Positions 16,512-24,501 of a stretch of 64,000 bases of DNA are shown here, in pieces. The stretch comes from CAZYBO01 sp964645205. GTDB lineage: Bacteria > Pseudomonadota > Alphaproteobacteria > Rickettsiales > SXRF01. The notes under the pieces are model-generated. The model was not told where the DNA came from, made no database searches, and saw only the letters and a list, made by a program, of their open reading frames with translations. The position numbers and the translations under genes are program-made. The first letter of the stretch is position 1. Each line of letters begins with the position of its first letter. Location: contig CAZYBO010000003.1 in the NCBI GenBank assembly GCA_964645205.1, positions 310,001-374,000 of the forward strand. Direction: 5' to 3'.

Positions 16512-17404
16512 CTAGACTAAAGCCCATTCCGCAAAATCAATCTCACAGAGCAATGTCCCCAAGCATTGCGTGGCCAATCCTGCATCTTGCTCTCTAATCG
16601 ACCTAAGCTCGTGCTTCTCTTGCTCTGAAGGTTTTGCACGCGCATGCAAGCGAGCAATAATATTAGCGGCGTTGGCGGCAACGGCCTTATTTTCGTCTTG
16701 CAGCCGTTTAATCAGTTTGCCCAAATCTTGGGCGTCGCCTCCTTGCAGCTGAAAATACGCTAGTAACGCATGGGCTGCTGCGTCACGGGCACGGTCGATT
16801 ACCGAGACGGGGCTGGCTCTATGCACTTCATCCGCAAATAAAGTCAGAGTTTCCGAAAGCTTGACCTTAAACGCCGCTGACACATTGGCATCAATGATTT
16901 TAGGCAATATTCCAAAGCTGCTTCTGGCTTTGAGTGTAACAAGATCCTCTCCTGTCACAATCGCTTCTACGCTAATAATCGTCCATGCCGTGAAACGCTC
17001 ATCCGCGCCGAGAAGCACAAGGGGCAACTCGCGCTTTCCTTCAATATATTTATACCAGATAGGGTTGCCATAGAAAACTTCCAGCGATTTACTGTGGCAT
17101 GGATATCTCGAGCGATAGATTCCATGGGTACTGCCGGATGCGGTGATACTATGCAGGATTGAGGCTGCGAGCTATTTTCTGCGCTGTAGAATCTACCGCG
17201 ACGGATTCGAGCAATGGGATCATAGGAATCTTCCCTGAATCGATAGCCAAATACGTTTGTAGACGACTCCGCTTTCATCGTTCCATCCGAGGGGTACACA
17301 AAAACGGCTGATGTAATGACAGGCGTTGGCCAAACTGGACGGCCGCGATTAGCGTCTATTTCGTAAACCAGGCCCTGATGTTTCTCGATACCAATATTAA
17401 TCAT
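16512..17404 (-). pseudogene. Hypothetical gene broken by a frameshift
   Basis: Two adjoining frames make one protein of about 297 residues. The 5' part (from ATG 17404) reads MINIGIEKHQGLVYEIDANR to HATVNR. The 3' part resumes one frame over as LEVFYGNPIWYKYIEGKREL and continues through LLGADERFTAW to a helical Ala-rich C-terminus ending FAEWALV. The switch lies at about 17080-17090. Both halves look like genuine coding sequence and neither alone has a natural end or start there, so the gene is frameshifted or the base call is wrong. Function is unrecognised. The start overlaps the preceding fragment in an ATGA, suggesting an old operon. Confidence 0.6.
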
Positions 17405-17512
17405 GCCCCCCTCCACTTGTCATAAGCGATCCTAAATAGTTGTATGTTGTCAACAGTTTGCGCCTCAACTTCATGATTGTCTAGCCTGGATTCGAACCAT
17501 TTCTTCCATAAT
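17401..17512 (-). pseudogene. 3' remnant of an upstream gene
   Basis: A frame open from a stop at about 17513 encodes RALWKKWFESRLDNHEVEAQ and then TVDNIQLFRIAYDKWRGA before TGA at 17403-17401, which overlaps the next start as ATGA. It has no start codon, and the phasin gene ends where its 5' portion should be, so the body was deleted. Unrecognised family. Confidence 0.4.
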
Positions 17513-17517
17513 GCACG

Positions 17518-18027
17518 TTATACCGCCATTGCTTTACGAATCTGTTCGGATGCGGCGGCAGTACGCTCGCTGATTGGTTCTAATGCTTCGGTGCAAGAGT
17601 TAAAAACCACGCGAAACAACTTATTTGTCGTATCAAAATAACCATCGGACACTTGTTGCATCGCTTCGCTTTGCAATTCGCTCAAATCTTTAAGTGTTCT
17701 GCAAGCGAGGGCTTTTTTTGAAATTTCCGCGTAATCGGAAAATACACGGTTACACGACTCCATGATCTCATGCTGCACTTGCTTAAAAATCTGCGAAGCA
17801 GCACTGCCAGATTCCACGATTGCGCTGATATTGCCAGAGCAAATCTTCATGCATTCGTTCGCCGTATGGTTAAATCCATCCGCACTGCGCATCAGGCTCT
17901 CCACACCGTCACGCCCCATTTTGATGGCTTCTTTTTCAACTTTTTGTACCGTCTCAACCGCCTCCAATGCAGGGCGTAAGTTCTTGTAAATGGTTTTATT
18001 AGCGGATTTTTTGGCTTGCGCTGGCAT
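17518..18027 (-). CDS. Phasin family protein
   Basis: The 169-residue helical protein coats polyhydroxyalkanoate granules in known family members. The pattern is a helical region with GVESLMRSADGFNHTANECM, QIFKQVQHEIMESCNRVFSD, and a C-terminal FNSCTEALEPISERTAAASEQIRKAM typical of the Phasin_2 type. It is transcribed away from the FNR box at 18106-18119 (centre 86 bp upstream), the first gene of the FNR-box island. The three cysteines are unusual for phasins but not diagnostic. Confidence 0.8.
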   Translation of the reverse strand: MPAQAKKSANKTIYKNLRPALEAVETVQKVEKEAIKMGRDGVESLMRSADGFNHTANECMKICSGNISAIVESGSAASQIFKQVQHEIMESCNRVFSDYAEISKKALACRTLKDLSELQSEAMQQVSDGYFDTTNKLFRVVFNSCTEALEPISERTAAASEQIRKAMAV

Positions 18028-18105
18028 AATATGGCTCCTTGTTGGTTATGTTGTATTGCGACCTAAAGTCCGAGCGATTGTTGACATGGACGAATCGAAA
18101 TGCGT

Positions 18106-18119
18106 TTGATTGCAATCAA
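18106..18119. promoter_or_regulatory. FNR-type box 1
   Basis: TTGAT-TGCA-ATCAA is a perfect FNR/Anr/FixK consensus embedded in a perfect 22-bp palindrome (18102-18123). It lies between the divergent phasin and lipoprotein genes. Confidence 0.85.
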
Positions 18120-18187
18120 ACGCTGAAGGAAATTTTTGTGTTCGAAGTGACATGGTTCCAGTCGTAACCTATTCCATGGAGATCATC

Positions 18188-18433
18188 ATGAAAAAGACAC
18201 TTCTAATGCCCGTCATTGCCCTCGCAGCACTATCTGCTTGCACCCAGCTCAGCGCAGAGGATCGTTCGTCGATTAGTTCTGCCAATCAAGCGGCGCAGGA
18301 GGCAAAGCAGCAATCGATTGAAGCTACGGAAGAAGCGCGTCGTGCACGTATAGAGGCTGAAAAAGCGGCGAAAGCAGCACAAGTAGCCAGCGAAAAGGCA
18401 GATCGTATCTTCCGTCAAGGCCAGAATAAATAG
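18188..18433 (+). CDS. Small Lpp-like lipoprotein
   Basis: The 81-residue protein has a lipoprotein signal with lipobox LSAC (Cys about residue 18). The mature part is an Ala-rich continuous helix (NQAAQEAKQQSIEATEEARR) with alanine every 3-4 residues, like the Lpp/OprI alanine-zipper outer-membrane lipoproteins. ATG 18188 is chosen because the signal peptide begins there. It lies 75 bp from the centre of FNR box 1 and converges with the L,D-transpeptidase gene. Together they hint at envelope remodelling, since Lpp is cross-linked by such enzymes in enterics. Confidence 0.75.
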   Translation: MKKTLLMPVIALAALSACTQLSAEDRSSISSANQAAQEAKQQSIEATEEARRARIEAEKAAKAAQVASEKADRIFRQGQNK

Positions 18434-18437
18434 ACTG

Positions 18438-19349
18438 TCATTTGTTGCTCCGTCCGATTTCTACTGGGATACCGCTACGCTTGGCGATGGCGTGGTCGGC
18501 TTCGTACCAGTTGATATTCGTATTACCTGCAGATGCACGAATGTGATCATAAATTTCAGGAATGCTTAGTGGAAAAGGTCGTCGGTAGTTTGCGATGGCA
18601 TCGGATTGTTCTTGCGTGGGGGTGACCTCCAGATATAACACCTCGCCTTTCCAGCCGAGTTTGTATGGTGTGTCGATAATAGTTACTTTCGTTCCTATAT
18701 CCACGGCGTTAAATAATGTTTCAATGTCTTCTGGATACAACCGAATGCAGCCGTGGCTGGAGCGCTTGCCAACACCATAAGGACGGTTGGTGCCATGAAT
18801 CAGAAATTTCTTCCAATCGAGATAAAGCGCATATTCCCCAAGCGGATTATCTGGCCCGGCGGGAATGATATCTGGCAACTCAGGGTCTTCCTCTCGGATA
18901 GAAGCAGGCGGTATCCACGCAGGATTCTTGCGCTTGCTGGCTATTCTGGTTTTGCCGACAGGTGTTTGCCACCCCTCCTGACCGATCCCAATAGGGAACG
19001 TCATCACACTCCCATTCTTGGCAAAATAAAATAGGCGCAATTCTGACAAATTAATGACGATGCCTTCGCGCACGTCTGGTGGCAATATATGCGCACTGGT
19101 AATGGTAAGCTCTGTGCCTGCCTTAGGCATCCACGGGTCGATTCCCGGATTGGCTGCTAATAATTCGACAATGCCGATGTCAAAACGGCGGGCGATCTCA
19201 TAGAGATTATCTTTTTCCTCAACCTGATAACGCGTCACTACGCCGACAATATCGCCCTCAGGCACAAAGGCTGCCGCCCGCAATGGTCGAACAGAACAAT
19301 AGGCCAGAACCAGCAAGATAAGAAGAATAATGAGCCAGCGGTACAACAT
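18438..19349 (-). CDS. LysM-containing L,D-transpeptidase (ErfK/YbiS/YcfS/YnhG type)
   Basis: The 303-residue periplasmic enzyme has an N-terminal membrane segment (residues 3-20), a LysM domain (about 43-88: YQVEEKDNLYEIARRFDI) and a YkuD domain. The catalytic signature is KRSSHGCIRLYPEDIE, with a preceding IHGTNRPYGVG. Such enzymes cross-link peptidoglycan 3-3 or attach lipoproteins. The start lies 40 bp from FNR box 2, and the gene is convergent with the Lpp-like gene (4 bp between ends). Confidence 0.93.
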   Translation of the reverse strand: MLYRWLIILLILLVLAYCSVRPLRAAAFVPEGDIVGVVTRYQVEEKDNLYEIARRFDIGIVELLAANPGIDPWMPKAGTELTITSAHILPPDVREGIVINLSELRLFYFAKNGSVMTFPIGIGQEGWQTPVGKTRIASKRKNPAWIPPASIREEDPELPDIIPAGPDNPLGEYALYLDWKKFLIHGTNRPYGVGKRSSHGCIRLYPEDIETLFNAVDIGTKVTIIDTPYKLGWKGEVLYLEVTPTQEQSDAIANYRRPFPLSIPEIYDHIRASAGNTNINWYEADHAIAKRSGIPVEIGRSNK

Positions 19350-19382
19350 CTACGCATTGTAGAACCCATACCTCATCAGGAT

Positions 19383-19396
19383 TTGATTGCAGTCAA
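19383..19396. promoter_or_regulatory. FNR-type box 2
   Basis: TTGAT-TGCA-GTCAA has one mismatch to the palindromic consensus. It sits between the divergent L,D-transpeptidase and hsp20 genes. Confidence 0.8.
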
Positions 19397-19479
19397 ACAC
19401 AAGTGTCTTTTTACGTCTTACGAGTGTTCATGTTCGCAAGCAAAGTGAACGTGAAAATCATCAAACATAGGAGAATGTT

Positions 19480-19980
19480 ATGACTGTTCGTGATTTACTG
19501 CCTTTTGGTAGAACCTCTGTACCTGTCACCCGTGGAGCGAACCCCATCGTGGCGTTTCAGGATGAGATAAATAAGCTTTTCGGCGATTTCTTTGGTGAGT
19601 TGTCGCTGCCGAGCTGGGGGCGGTCTGCGGCGCTCCAATCTGCCGTTAGCCCCGCGATGGACGTGACCGAGAACGATAAAGAGTTCAAGATCACCGCCGA
19701 GCTTCCTGGCATGGACGCCAAGGACGTGCAGATTACTGCCGCCGAAGGCTATCTCACCATTAAGGGTGAGAAGAAGGAAGAAAAGAAAGAAGAGCGCGAG
19801 GGCTATTACCGCCAAGAGCGTTCCTATGGTTCATTCCAGCGCGTGGTGGCATTGCCGGACAATGCCAATTTCGACAAAGCCGAGGCTAATTTTAAGAATG
19901 GTGTGCTGACGCTTGCCGTTCCAAAGAAAGCGGGCGCGCAATCGAAAGAGCGTAAGATTGAAATCAAACAAGCAGCTTGA
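19480..19980 (+). CDS. Hsp20/alpha-crystallin small heat-shock protein
   Basis: The 166-residue chaperone holds unfolding proteins in oligomers. The alpha-crystallin domain covers about residues 57-160: AMDVTENDKEFKITAELPGM, then DVQITAAEGYLTIKGEKKEE, and the GVLTLAVPKK motif. A Shine-Dalgarno (AGGAGA) precedes ATG 19480. Its centre-to-start distance from FNR box 2 is 90 bp. It heads an apparent hsp20-rhodanese-osmC run. Confidence 0.95.
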   Translation: MTVRDLLPFGRTSVPVTRGANPIVAFQDEINKLFGDFFGELSLPSWGRSAALQSAVSPAMDVTENDKEFKITAELPGMDAKDVQITAAEGYLTIKGEKKEEKKEEREGYYRQERSYGSFQRVVALPDNANFDKAEANFKNGVLTLAVPKKAGAQSKERKIEIKQAA

Positions 19981-20047
19981 TTTTGCTTGCGAATGTTCAA
20001 GATGCGGGGAGAATATCCCCGCATCTTATTTTTTGGAGGAAAAGTTC

Positions 20048-20602
20048 ATGCCGCTTAAAACTGTTGATGCGAATACGCTTAAAAACTGGCTCGATAAAGG
20101 CGAGGCTGTGCTGGTCGATGTGCGTGAACCCGCCGAACACGCCGCCGAGAACATTTCCGGCGCAACATTGTTGCCGCTTGCCACCGTGTCGAAAGATGCG
20201 TTGCCAAACTATGCGCGCAAAAAACTAGTGATCCATTGCCGCAAAGGCGGACGTGGAGGAGCGGCCTGTGAGAAGCTGCTGGCCGAAGATCCAAATCTGG
20301 AAATCTATAACCTCGAAGGCGGTATCGAATCGTGGGCGCAGGCAGGTCATGAAGTCAAAACGTCTGGCAAATTTTTTCTGCCGCTGGATCGTCAGGTGCA
20401 ACTTACCATTGGCCTATGTTTGCTGATTGGCAGCTGGATTGGTTATACATACGCAAGTCCCGTGTGGTTCTTATTCACTGGATTATTTGGCATCGGCCTT
20501 ACTATTGCTGGAAGCACGGGCTTTTGCGGCCTTGCCATGCTGATGGCAAAAGCACCATGGAATCAGAAAGGCGCACCCGTTTCATGCTGTGCGGTGAAAT
20601 AA
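20048..20602 (+). CDS. Rhodanese with two C-terminal membrane helices (YgaP-like)
   Basis: The 184-residue protein has an N-terminal rhodanese domain (LVDVREPAEHAAENISGA; active-site loop HCRKGGRGG with Cys64). Two hydrophobic helices follow (about 118-140 and 142-165) in a DUF2892-like region, as in E. coli YgaP, a membrane sulfurtransferase. GGAGGAAAA precedes ATG 20048. A Cys pair (SCC) is near the C-terminus. OsmC follows after 1 base, so the pair is translationally coupled. Confidence 0.9.
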   Translation: MPLKTVDANTLKNWLDKGEAVLVDVREPAEHAAENISGATLLPLATVSKDALPNYARKKLVIHCRKGGRGGAACEKLLAEDPNLEIYNLEGGIESWAQAGHEVKTSGKFFLPLDRQVQLTIGLCLLIGSWIGYTYASPVWFLFTGLFGIGLTIAGSTGFCGLAMLMAKAPWNQKGAPVSCCAVK

Positions 20603-20603
20603 T

Positions 20604-21008
20604 ATGGCTGGCGTTGAACTCAAAACTGCTCATGTAACAGAAACCGGCGAGAGCGCGTATGCCGTTTCAATTTCGGTTTCAGGTCATACGCTGAAGGGCG
20701 ATGAACCAATATCGTTCGGTGGCGGAAACCTTGGTCCTGCGCCCTATGATTTGCTGCTTGCTGCACTTGGCGAATGCACGGCGATGACCGTGCGTTGGTA
20801 TGCCCTGCAGCAGAAATGGCCGCTGGAAAAAGTCGAAGTAAAACTCACCCATCAAAAAATCAATAAAGTTGATACATTCGAAAAGCAGGTGATCGTGCAC
20901 GGCGGTCAACTCACGCCGGAGCAACGCCAGAAACTGGTCGATATCGCTGCCAAATGCCCCGTGCAGCGCACATTAGAATCGGATGTGGTGATACGGACGA
21001 TCACGTAA
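20604..21008 (+). CDS. OsmC/YhfA family peroxide-resistance protein
   Basis: The 134-residue protein has the two family cysteines, in LAALGECTAMTVRWYA and AAKCPVQRTL, which reduce organic hydroperoxides through a thiol mechanism in OsmC and Ohr. The flanking LGPAPYDLLLAA motif is typical. It starts one base behind the rhodanese stop. The end overlaps the ATPase remnant on the other strand. Confidence 0.92.
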   Translation: MAGVELKTAHVTETGESAYAVSISVSGHTLKGDEPISFGGGNLGPAPYDLLLAALGECTAMTVRWYALQQKWPLEKVEVKLTHQKINKVDTFEKQVIVHGGQLTPEQRQKLVDIAAKCPVQRTLESDVVIRTIT

Positions 21009-21117
21009 TATCCACATCCACTTTTGGTTGCCAGGTGAGCCTGGGCGTATTCAGGATGGCAAGCACGTCGATGCCCTCCTGTAGTAACGCGCCCTGCACC
21101 GGTGTAATGTAGCCAAT
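21001..21117 (-). pseudogene. C-terminal remnant of a P-type cation ATPase
   Basis: About 38 codons, HIIGYITPVQGALLQEGIDV then LAILNTPRLTWQPK, end at TGA 21003-21001. ITPVxGALLQEGIDVLxILN is the characteristic last segment of heavy-metal/cation P-type ATPases. A stop 24 bp upstream (at about 21142) leaves nothing of the rest of the enzyme. It implies that a full ATPase gene once lay here, as often found next to Usp/CBS/OsmC genes. Confidence 0.6.
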
Positions 21118-21125
21118 AATATGTT

Positions 21126-21590
21126 TCAGTGTTCGGTATTGTCATGATGCCCCGATTTTTCCATATGCTTGGTTTTGGCATTAATAGTATGGACAATCGG
21201 GCGTAAGAGCAAATTTACTAAGGTGATGAACGCAGCCAGCACGACAGCATGCGCGAAGTACCCCGCGCCCACGAATAATCCAACTGCCACACTGCACCAC
21301 AAGGTCGCCGCCGTGCTAAATCCTTTGACCGTTGTACCCTCGTGAATAATGACGCCTGCACCAAGAAAACCAACGCCAGCAATAATACCAGCAATGATAT
21401 GTACGATACTGGTCGGATCATCTTTAGTCAGCATCAATGCAAACGCTGTCATCGCCGCTGAAGCGATAGTTACCAGCGTGTTGGTGCGCAGGCCGACATA
21501 ACGGCTACGCCATTGGCGTTCCAGCCCGATTGCTCCACCGAGCAGCAGCGCAAGGCCAAGGCGCAGCGCTAATTCTTCCCATGGCATCAT
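21126..21590 (-). CDS. MgtC/SapB family membrane protein
   Basis: The protein is about 154 residues with an MgtC N-terminal domain: LALRLGLALLLGGAIGLERQ, then GLRTNTLVTIASAAM and GIIAGVGFLGAGVIIHEG. Four to five helices are visible. ATG 21590 (or 21587) is chosen over a start 42 bases upstream because the family begins with MxxWxxxLRLxLA. MgtC proteins aid survival under magnesium or phagosome stress. FNR box 3 lies 58 bp upstream. Confidence 0.88.
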   Translation of the reverse strand: MMPWEELALRLGLALLLGGAIGLERQWRSRYVGLRTNTLVTIASAAMTAFALMLTKDDPTSIVHIIAGIIAGVGFLGAGVIIHEGTTVKGFSTAATLWCSVAVGLFVGAGYFAHAVVLAAFITLVNLLLRPIVHTINAKTKHMEKSGHHDNTEH

Positions 21591-21641
21591 CCTATTACCC
21601 CAAGTTGGACAGTTTTTTATACTGCAGGCCATAAAAAGAGT

Positions 21642-21655
21642 TTGATTGCAGTCAA
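21642..21655. promoter_or_regulatory. FNR-type box 3
   Basis: TTGAT-TGCA-GTCAA lies between the divergent mgtC and lipoprotein genes. Confidence 0.8.
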
Positions 21656-21719
21656 ACCATTCGAGAAATTGATGTTTTAGACATGATTAAACCTCTTTGG
21701 TGAAAGAAGACGATGATGC

Positions 21720-22346
21720 ATGGCACGAAAATTAATGGCGGTTTTATGCTTAGTACTTGCAGGCTGTAGTGCTCCCGAAGGCAGCCGGCGGGAGAGGCTT
21801 GTTCCCGCGCGTCCCGTCACCAGCATCCTTTCAGATACGGTGGTCGGTACGGCGGAAGGTGCGTGGGCAACGGTGCAAAGCCCATTTGAAGACGTGGGCT
21901 TAAAAAGGCAGCCGATTCCCGAAAAATTGCAAGAAATAGCCGATAATCCCTACGCCATGCCTGCACAAATGCTATGTGAAGGCATCCGCAAAGAAATAGC
22001 GGAACTGGATGCGGTGTTGGGGCCAGATGTTTGCACTGTGGCTAATCCTACTGGCAGCCAGGAGAATGTTGAAAATAAAAATGCGCCTTCCAGGAAAGGT
22101 GAGTATGTTGAAAAAGGTGCCAGTGCCGTGCGTGATCAGGCTGTTGGCATTGTCAGCAGCAAAACCAATATTCTGCCGTTTCGAGGTGCAATTCGCTATG
22201 TGAGCGGTGCGGATAAACATGCCAAAGCGGTTGCACGCGCCTACGAGGCGGGAAAACTTCGGCGCGCCTTTTTAAAAGGCCTTGCGGTATCGCTCGGAGG
22301 GAATTGTTTGAATCCGCCAGCACCAACCATTCCCACCGCGCACTAA
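21720..22346 (+). CDS. Lipoprotein of unknown function
   Basis: The 208-residue protein has a lipobox (VLAGCS, Cys16). The mature part contains DTVVGTAEGAWATVQSPFED, a Cys pair in the middle (C71 and C83 region) and a basic C-terminal helix (AYEAGKLRRAFLKGLAVSLG). No family is recognised. The start lies 71 bp from FNR box 3. The PepSY gene follows downstream behind box 4. Confidence 0.7.
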   Translation: MARKLMAVLCLVLAGCSAPEGSRRERLVPARPVTSILSDTVVGTAEGAWATVQSPFEDVGLKRQPIPEKLQEIADNPYAMPAQMLCEGIRKEIAELDAVLGPDVCTVANPTGSQENVENKNAPSRKGEYVEKGASAVRDQAVGIVSSKTNILPFRGAIRYVSGADKHAKAVARAYEAGKLRRAFLKGLAVSLGGNCLNPPAPTIPTAH

Positions 22347-22361
22347 AACAAAATACATCGT

Positions 22362-22375
22362 TTGATTGCAATCAA
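22362..22375. promoter_or_regulatory. FNR-type box 4
   Basis: TTGAT-TGCA-ATCAA is a perfect consensus within a 20-bp palindrome (22359-22378), 67 bp (centre) before the PepSY protein start. Confidence 0.85.
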
Positions 22376-22435
22376 ACGCTTTATCAGCTTATTCCCTTAT
22401 GCATGGCTCACCTAACATGTGAAAGGAGAGTTGTT

Positions 22436-22960
22436 ATGTCTAAGAATTTATTGGTCACCACTACACTGTCTTGCTTTATATTATCAACTGCTGCGTCTGT
22501 TATGGCTGCCGAAACTGCTACAGGCATTGTGGAGACAGGTTTACGCAAAGCGGTAGATGTTGCGTTGGAGCACACACCCGGTCAGGTGCTTGAGGTAGAA
22601 CGCGAGCATAAAGACGGCAAGCAGGTGTATGAAATTGACATCGTGCATGGCAGCCAGATTACAGAAGTGAGCGTTGACATCGTTGCCCAGAAAGTCATTC
22701 GGGCAAAGACAGATGATATGAAACATCGCGTCAAGAAAGAGTTGATCACCGATAAAACACTGGCTGCATTGCTCGGTGCTAAAATCACACTGCCAGAAGC
22801 TATCGCCAAGGCAGAGGAAGCAAATCAGGCCAAGGCCTCGGAGGTGGAATTCAAGCACGAGGATGGCACGTATGTTTATGAAATCGAAATGGAAGCCAAC
22901 GAAAAACATATGGAAGTATTGGTGGATGCCAATACGGGCGAGCTGCGCAGCGAAGACTGA
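22436..22960 (+). CDS. Exported PepSY-domain protein
   Basis: The 174-residue protein has a Sec signal peptide (ending VMAAE, about 24) and two PepSY-type repeats: VALEHTPGQVLEVEREHKDG then KQVYEIDIVHG, and AIAKAEEANQAKASEVEFKH then TYVYEIEMEAN. Both show the VYEIE plus DANTGEL-type ending. PepSY domains are thought to modulate proteases or signalling. AAAGGAGAG precedes ATG 22436. It starts a run of same-strand genes ending with chaB. Confidence 0.85.
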   Translation: MSKNLLVTTTLSCFILSTAASVMAAETATGIVETGLRKAVDVALEHTPGQVLEVEREHKDGKQVYEIDIVHGSQITEVSVDIVAQKVIRAKTDDMKHRVKKELITDKTLAALLGAKITLPEAIAKAEEANQAKASEVEFKHEDGTYVYEIEMEANEKHMEVLVDANTGELRSED

Positions 22961-22990
22961 GTAAACTATTCACTACCTATAGGAATTTTT

Positions 22991-23422
22991 ATGGAACATG
23001 CTGTTGCATTCATGATTGGCACCACCGCTATCATTGCGGGACTCTCGCTCTTGTTTCGTCCAGTCGGGTGGCTGGAGTGGGTAAAGCATTTGCGCTCGCA
23101 AGGCATATCCGCTGCGCTGATGATGGGTTACCTGCATTTGATTATCGGCACGTTCATCGTAGGATTTCACTGGAAGTGGGAGGGGCTGCCGCTGCTGCTG
23201 ACACTTATTGGCGTGAAAGCCATACTCGAAGGTGCCGTCTATACGTTGTTCCCCAAGGCGATGCTTGCTATGCTGGCATGGTATGAGCCGTTCCATCGCG
23301 GATGGTGTCGCGTTGCTGGGCTCGTGACCATCATCATCGGCGTATTGGTCTTGAGCGAATGGACGCAGCATATGTGGCCAGATTGCACCTGGTATCCTAG
23401 GTTCAATCAGGCTGGATTGTAA
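22991..23422 (+). CDS. Small polytopic membrane protein, unknown
   Basis: The 143-residue protein has four hydrophobic segments (about 5-22, 40-60, 65-83, 105-125). The loops contain RPVGWLEWVKHLRSQG and AWYEPFHRGWCR. No catalytic motif is seen. It lies 30 bp after the PepSY gene and 7 bp before chaB, probably in the box 4 operon. Confidence 0.65.
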   Translation: MEHAVAFMIGTTAIIAGLSLLFRPVGWLEWVKHLRSQGISAALMMGYLHLIIGTFIVGFHWKWEGLPLLLTLIGVKAILEGAVYTLFPKAMLAMLAWYEPFHRGWCRVAGLVTIIIGVLVLSEWTQHMWPDCTWYPRFNQAGL

Positions 23423-23429
23423 ATTATTT

Positions 23430-23669
23430 ATGCCATATTCCTGCAACGAAAATTTACCCCATTCCGTGCGCAGTCACCTGCCGCCGCACGCGCAGGATAT
23501 TTTCCGTGAAGCATTCAACCACGCGTGGGAGCAATATGCCGATCCCGAAAAACGCAAGCTGGGTGGTACGCAGGAAGATGCCGCCCGCCGCGTTGCCTGG
23601 GCGGCGGTGAAGAGGAAATACCATAAAGCCGGCGATGAATGGGTAGAAAACGAATCGGCACTTACATAG
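23430..23669 (+). CDS. chaB: ChaB family protein
   Basis: The 79-residue protein matches ChaB: NLPHSVRSHLPPHAQDIFRE then FNHAWEQYAD, a Lys/Arg-rich loop, and RVAWAAVKRKYHKAGDEWV. In E. coli it is linked to the ChaA cation transporter, but its biochemical role is unclear. Its end overlaps the convergent membrane-protein gene by 8 bp. Confidence 0.88.
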   Translation: MPYSCNENLPHSVRSHLPPHAQDIFREAFNHAWEQYADPEKRKLGGTQEDAARRVAWAAVKRKYHKAGDEWVENESALT

Positions 23670-24321
23670 TGACATAAGGTTTTATCTCATATTTAGCACG
23701 ACGATCGAAATAGATATAAATCAGCACGCTGACCACTGCTGCGAAAAAGCACCACACCGAGGCGTAATTGAGCCGGTAGAAATAATAGGCGACGATGAAT
23801 CCCGCCACATTGGCGGATCCGATCCAGCGAACGCTTCGGTGGCTGGAGAAAAAGAAGGCCATGCAGGTTGCGATGAAATAGACTGCCAGTATGCCAGGCC
23901 GGTCATCACCCGGATATTGATAGACGATGCATTCGTTTGCAATTACGGCGCTGACGCCATAGCGCAGAATGATGCTCAATGTGTACGCTGCCACTGCAAC
24001 GCCTAAGAGCGATATCGCCTGAATGAAACGCTTTCTTACCAGGCTTGGTTCAATAAGGATTAAGCCCAAGGGGATAAGTGTCGGCCAGACCATGCCGATA
24101 AAAACGACATAACTTTGAGTTAGCCAGTATTGCAGGATAGTTGAATCCGCTTGCGGCAGGACTAGCCACAGCATCCCTTCGATGAACTGTTGTATAGCGA
24201 AGATAAAGGGAATGGCTGCAAATGGCAGTTCCTGCCTTATCTGCACCTTACGCAAACTCAGCAGGCCAACTACCATCAGCGCCGCGCCTGCCGTCAGGCT
24301 AACCGGCGCTGAGAAGCACAT
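23662..24321 (-). CDS. DUF6629-like seven-helix membrane protein
   Basis: The 219-residue protein begins MCFSAPVSLTAGAALM, a start shared by a family of predicted seven-helix membrane proteins (DUF6629). At least six hydrophobic segments are visible, with FAIQQFIEGMLWL and RSVRWIGSANVAGF between them. Function is not known. It is convergent with chaB. Confidence 0.65.
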   Translation of the reverse strand: MCFSAPVSLTAGAALMVVGLLSLRKVQIRQELPFAAIPFIFAIQQFIEGMLWLVLPQADSTILQYWLTQSYVVFIGMVWPTLIPLGLILIEPSLVRKRFIQAISLLGVAVAAYTLSIILRYGVSAVIANECIVYQYPGDDRPGILAVYFIATCMAFFFSSHRSVRWIGSANVAGFIVAYYFYRLNYASVWCFFAAVVSVLIYIYFDRRAKYEIKPYVTM

Positions 24322-24356
24322 AATATTCTTTCTATGAAGGTATTAACTGCCTAACC

Positions 24357-24425
24357 TTACAACATTCCTTGAAGAGCGCGACTATAAAATAACAAAACCA
24401 GCAACACCACCAGCAGAAGGAACAT
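24357..24425 (-). CDS. Possible 22-residue membrane peptide
   Basis: ATG 24425-24423 opens MFLLLVVLLVLLFYSR, then ALQGML and a stop. It is one hydrophobic helix with a basic end, as in small membrane proteins, and is preceded by Arg/Trp codons. It lies just behind the terminator of the CBS gene and has no obvious promoter, so it may be chance. Confidence 0.25.
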   Translation of the reverse strand: MFLLLVVLLVLLFYSRALQGML

Positions 24426-24442
24426 CAACCACCACCGGCGCG

Positions 24443-24478
24443 AAAAAATCCCCGACTCACGGGGAGCGTGAGTCGGGG
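24443..24478 (-). terminator. Rho-independent terminator of the CBS operon
   Basis: Perfect 12-bp arms (24450-24461 and 24467-24478: CCCCGACTCACG / CGTGAGTCGGGG) with a five-base loop are followed on the minus strand by ATTTTTTC. It ends transcription of the minus-strand operon 25535-24502. Confidence 0.9.
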
Positions 24479-24501
24479 AATGGGGAGACCGTGAGGGCTG
24501 G

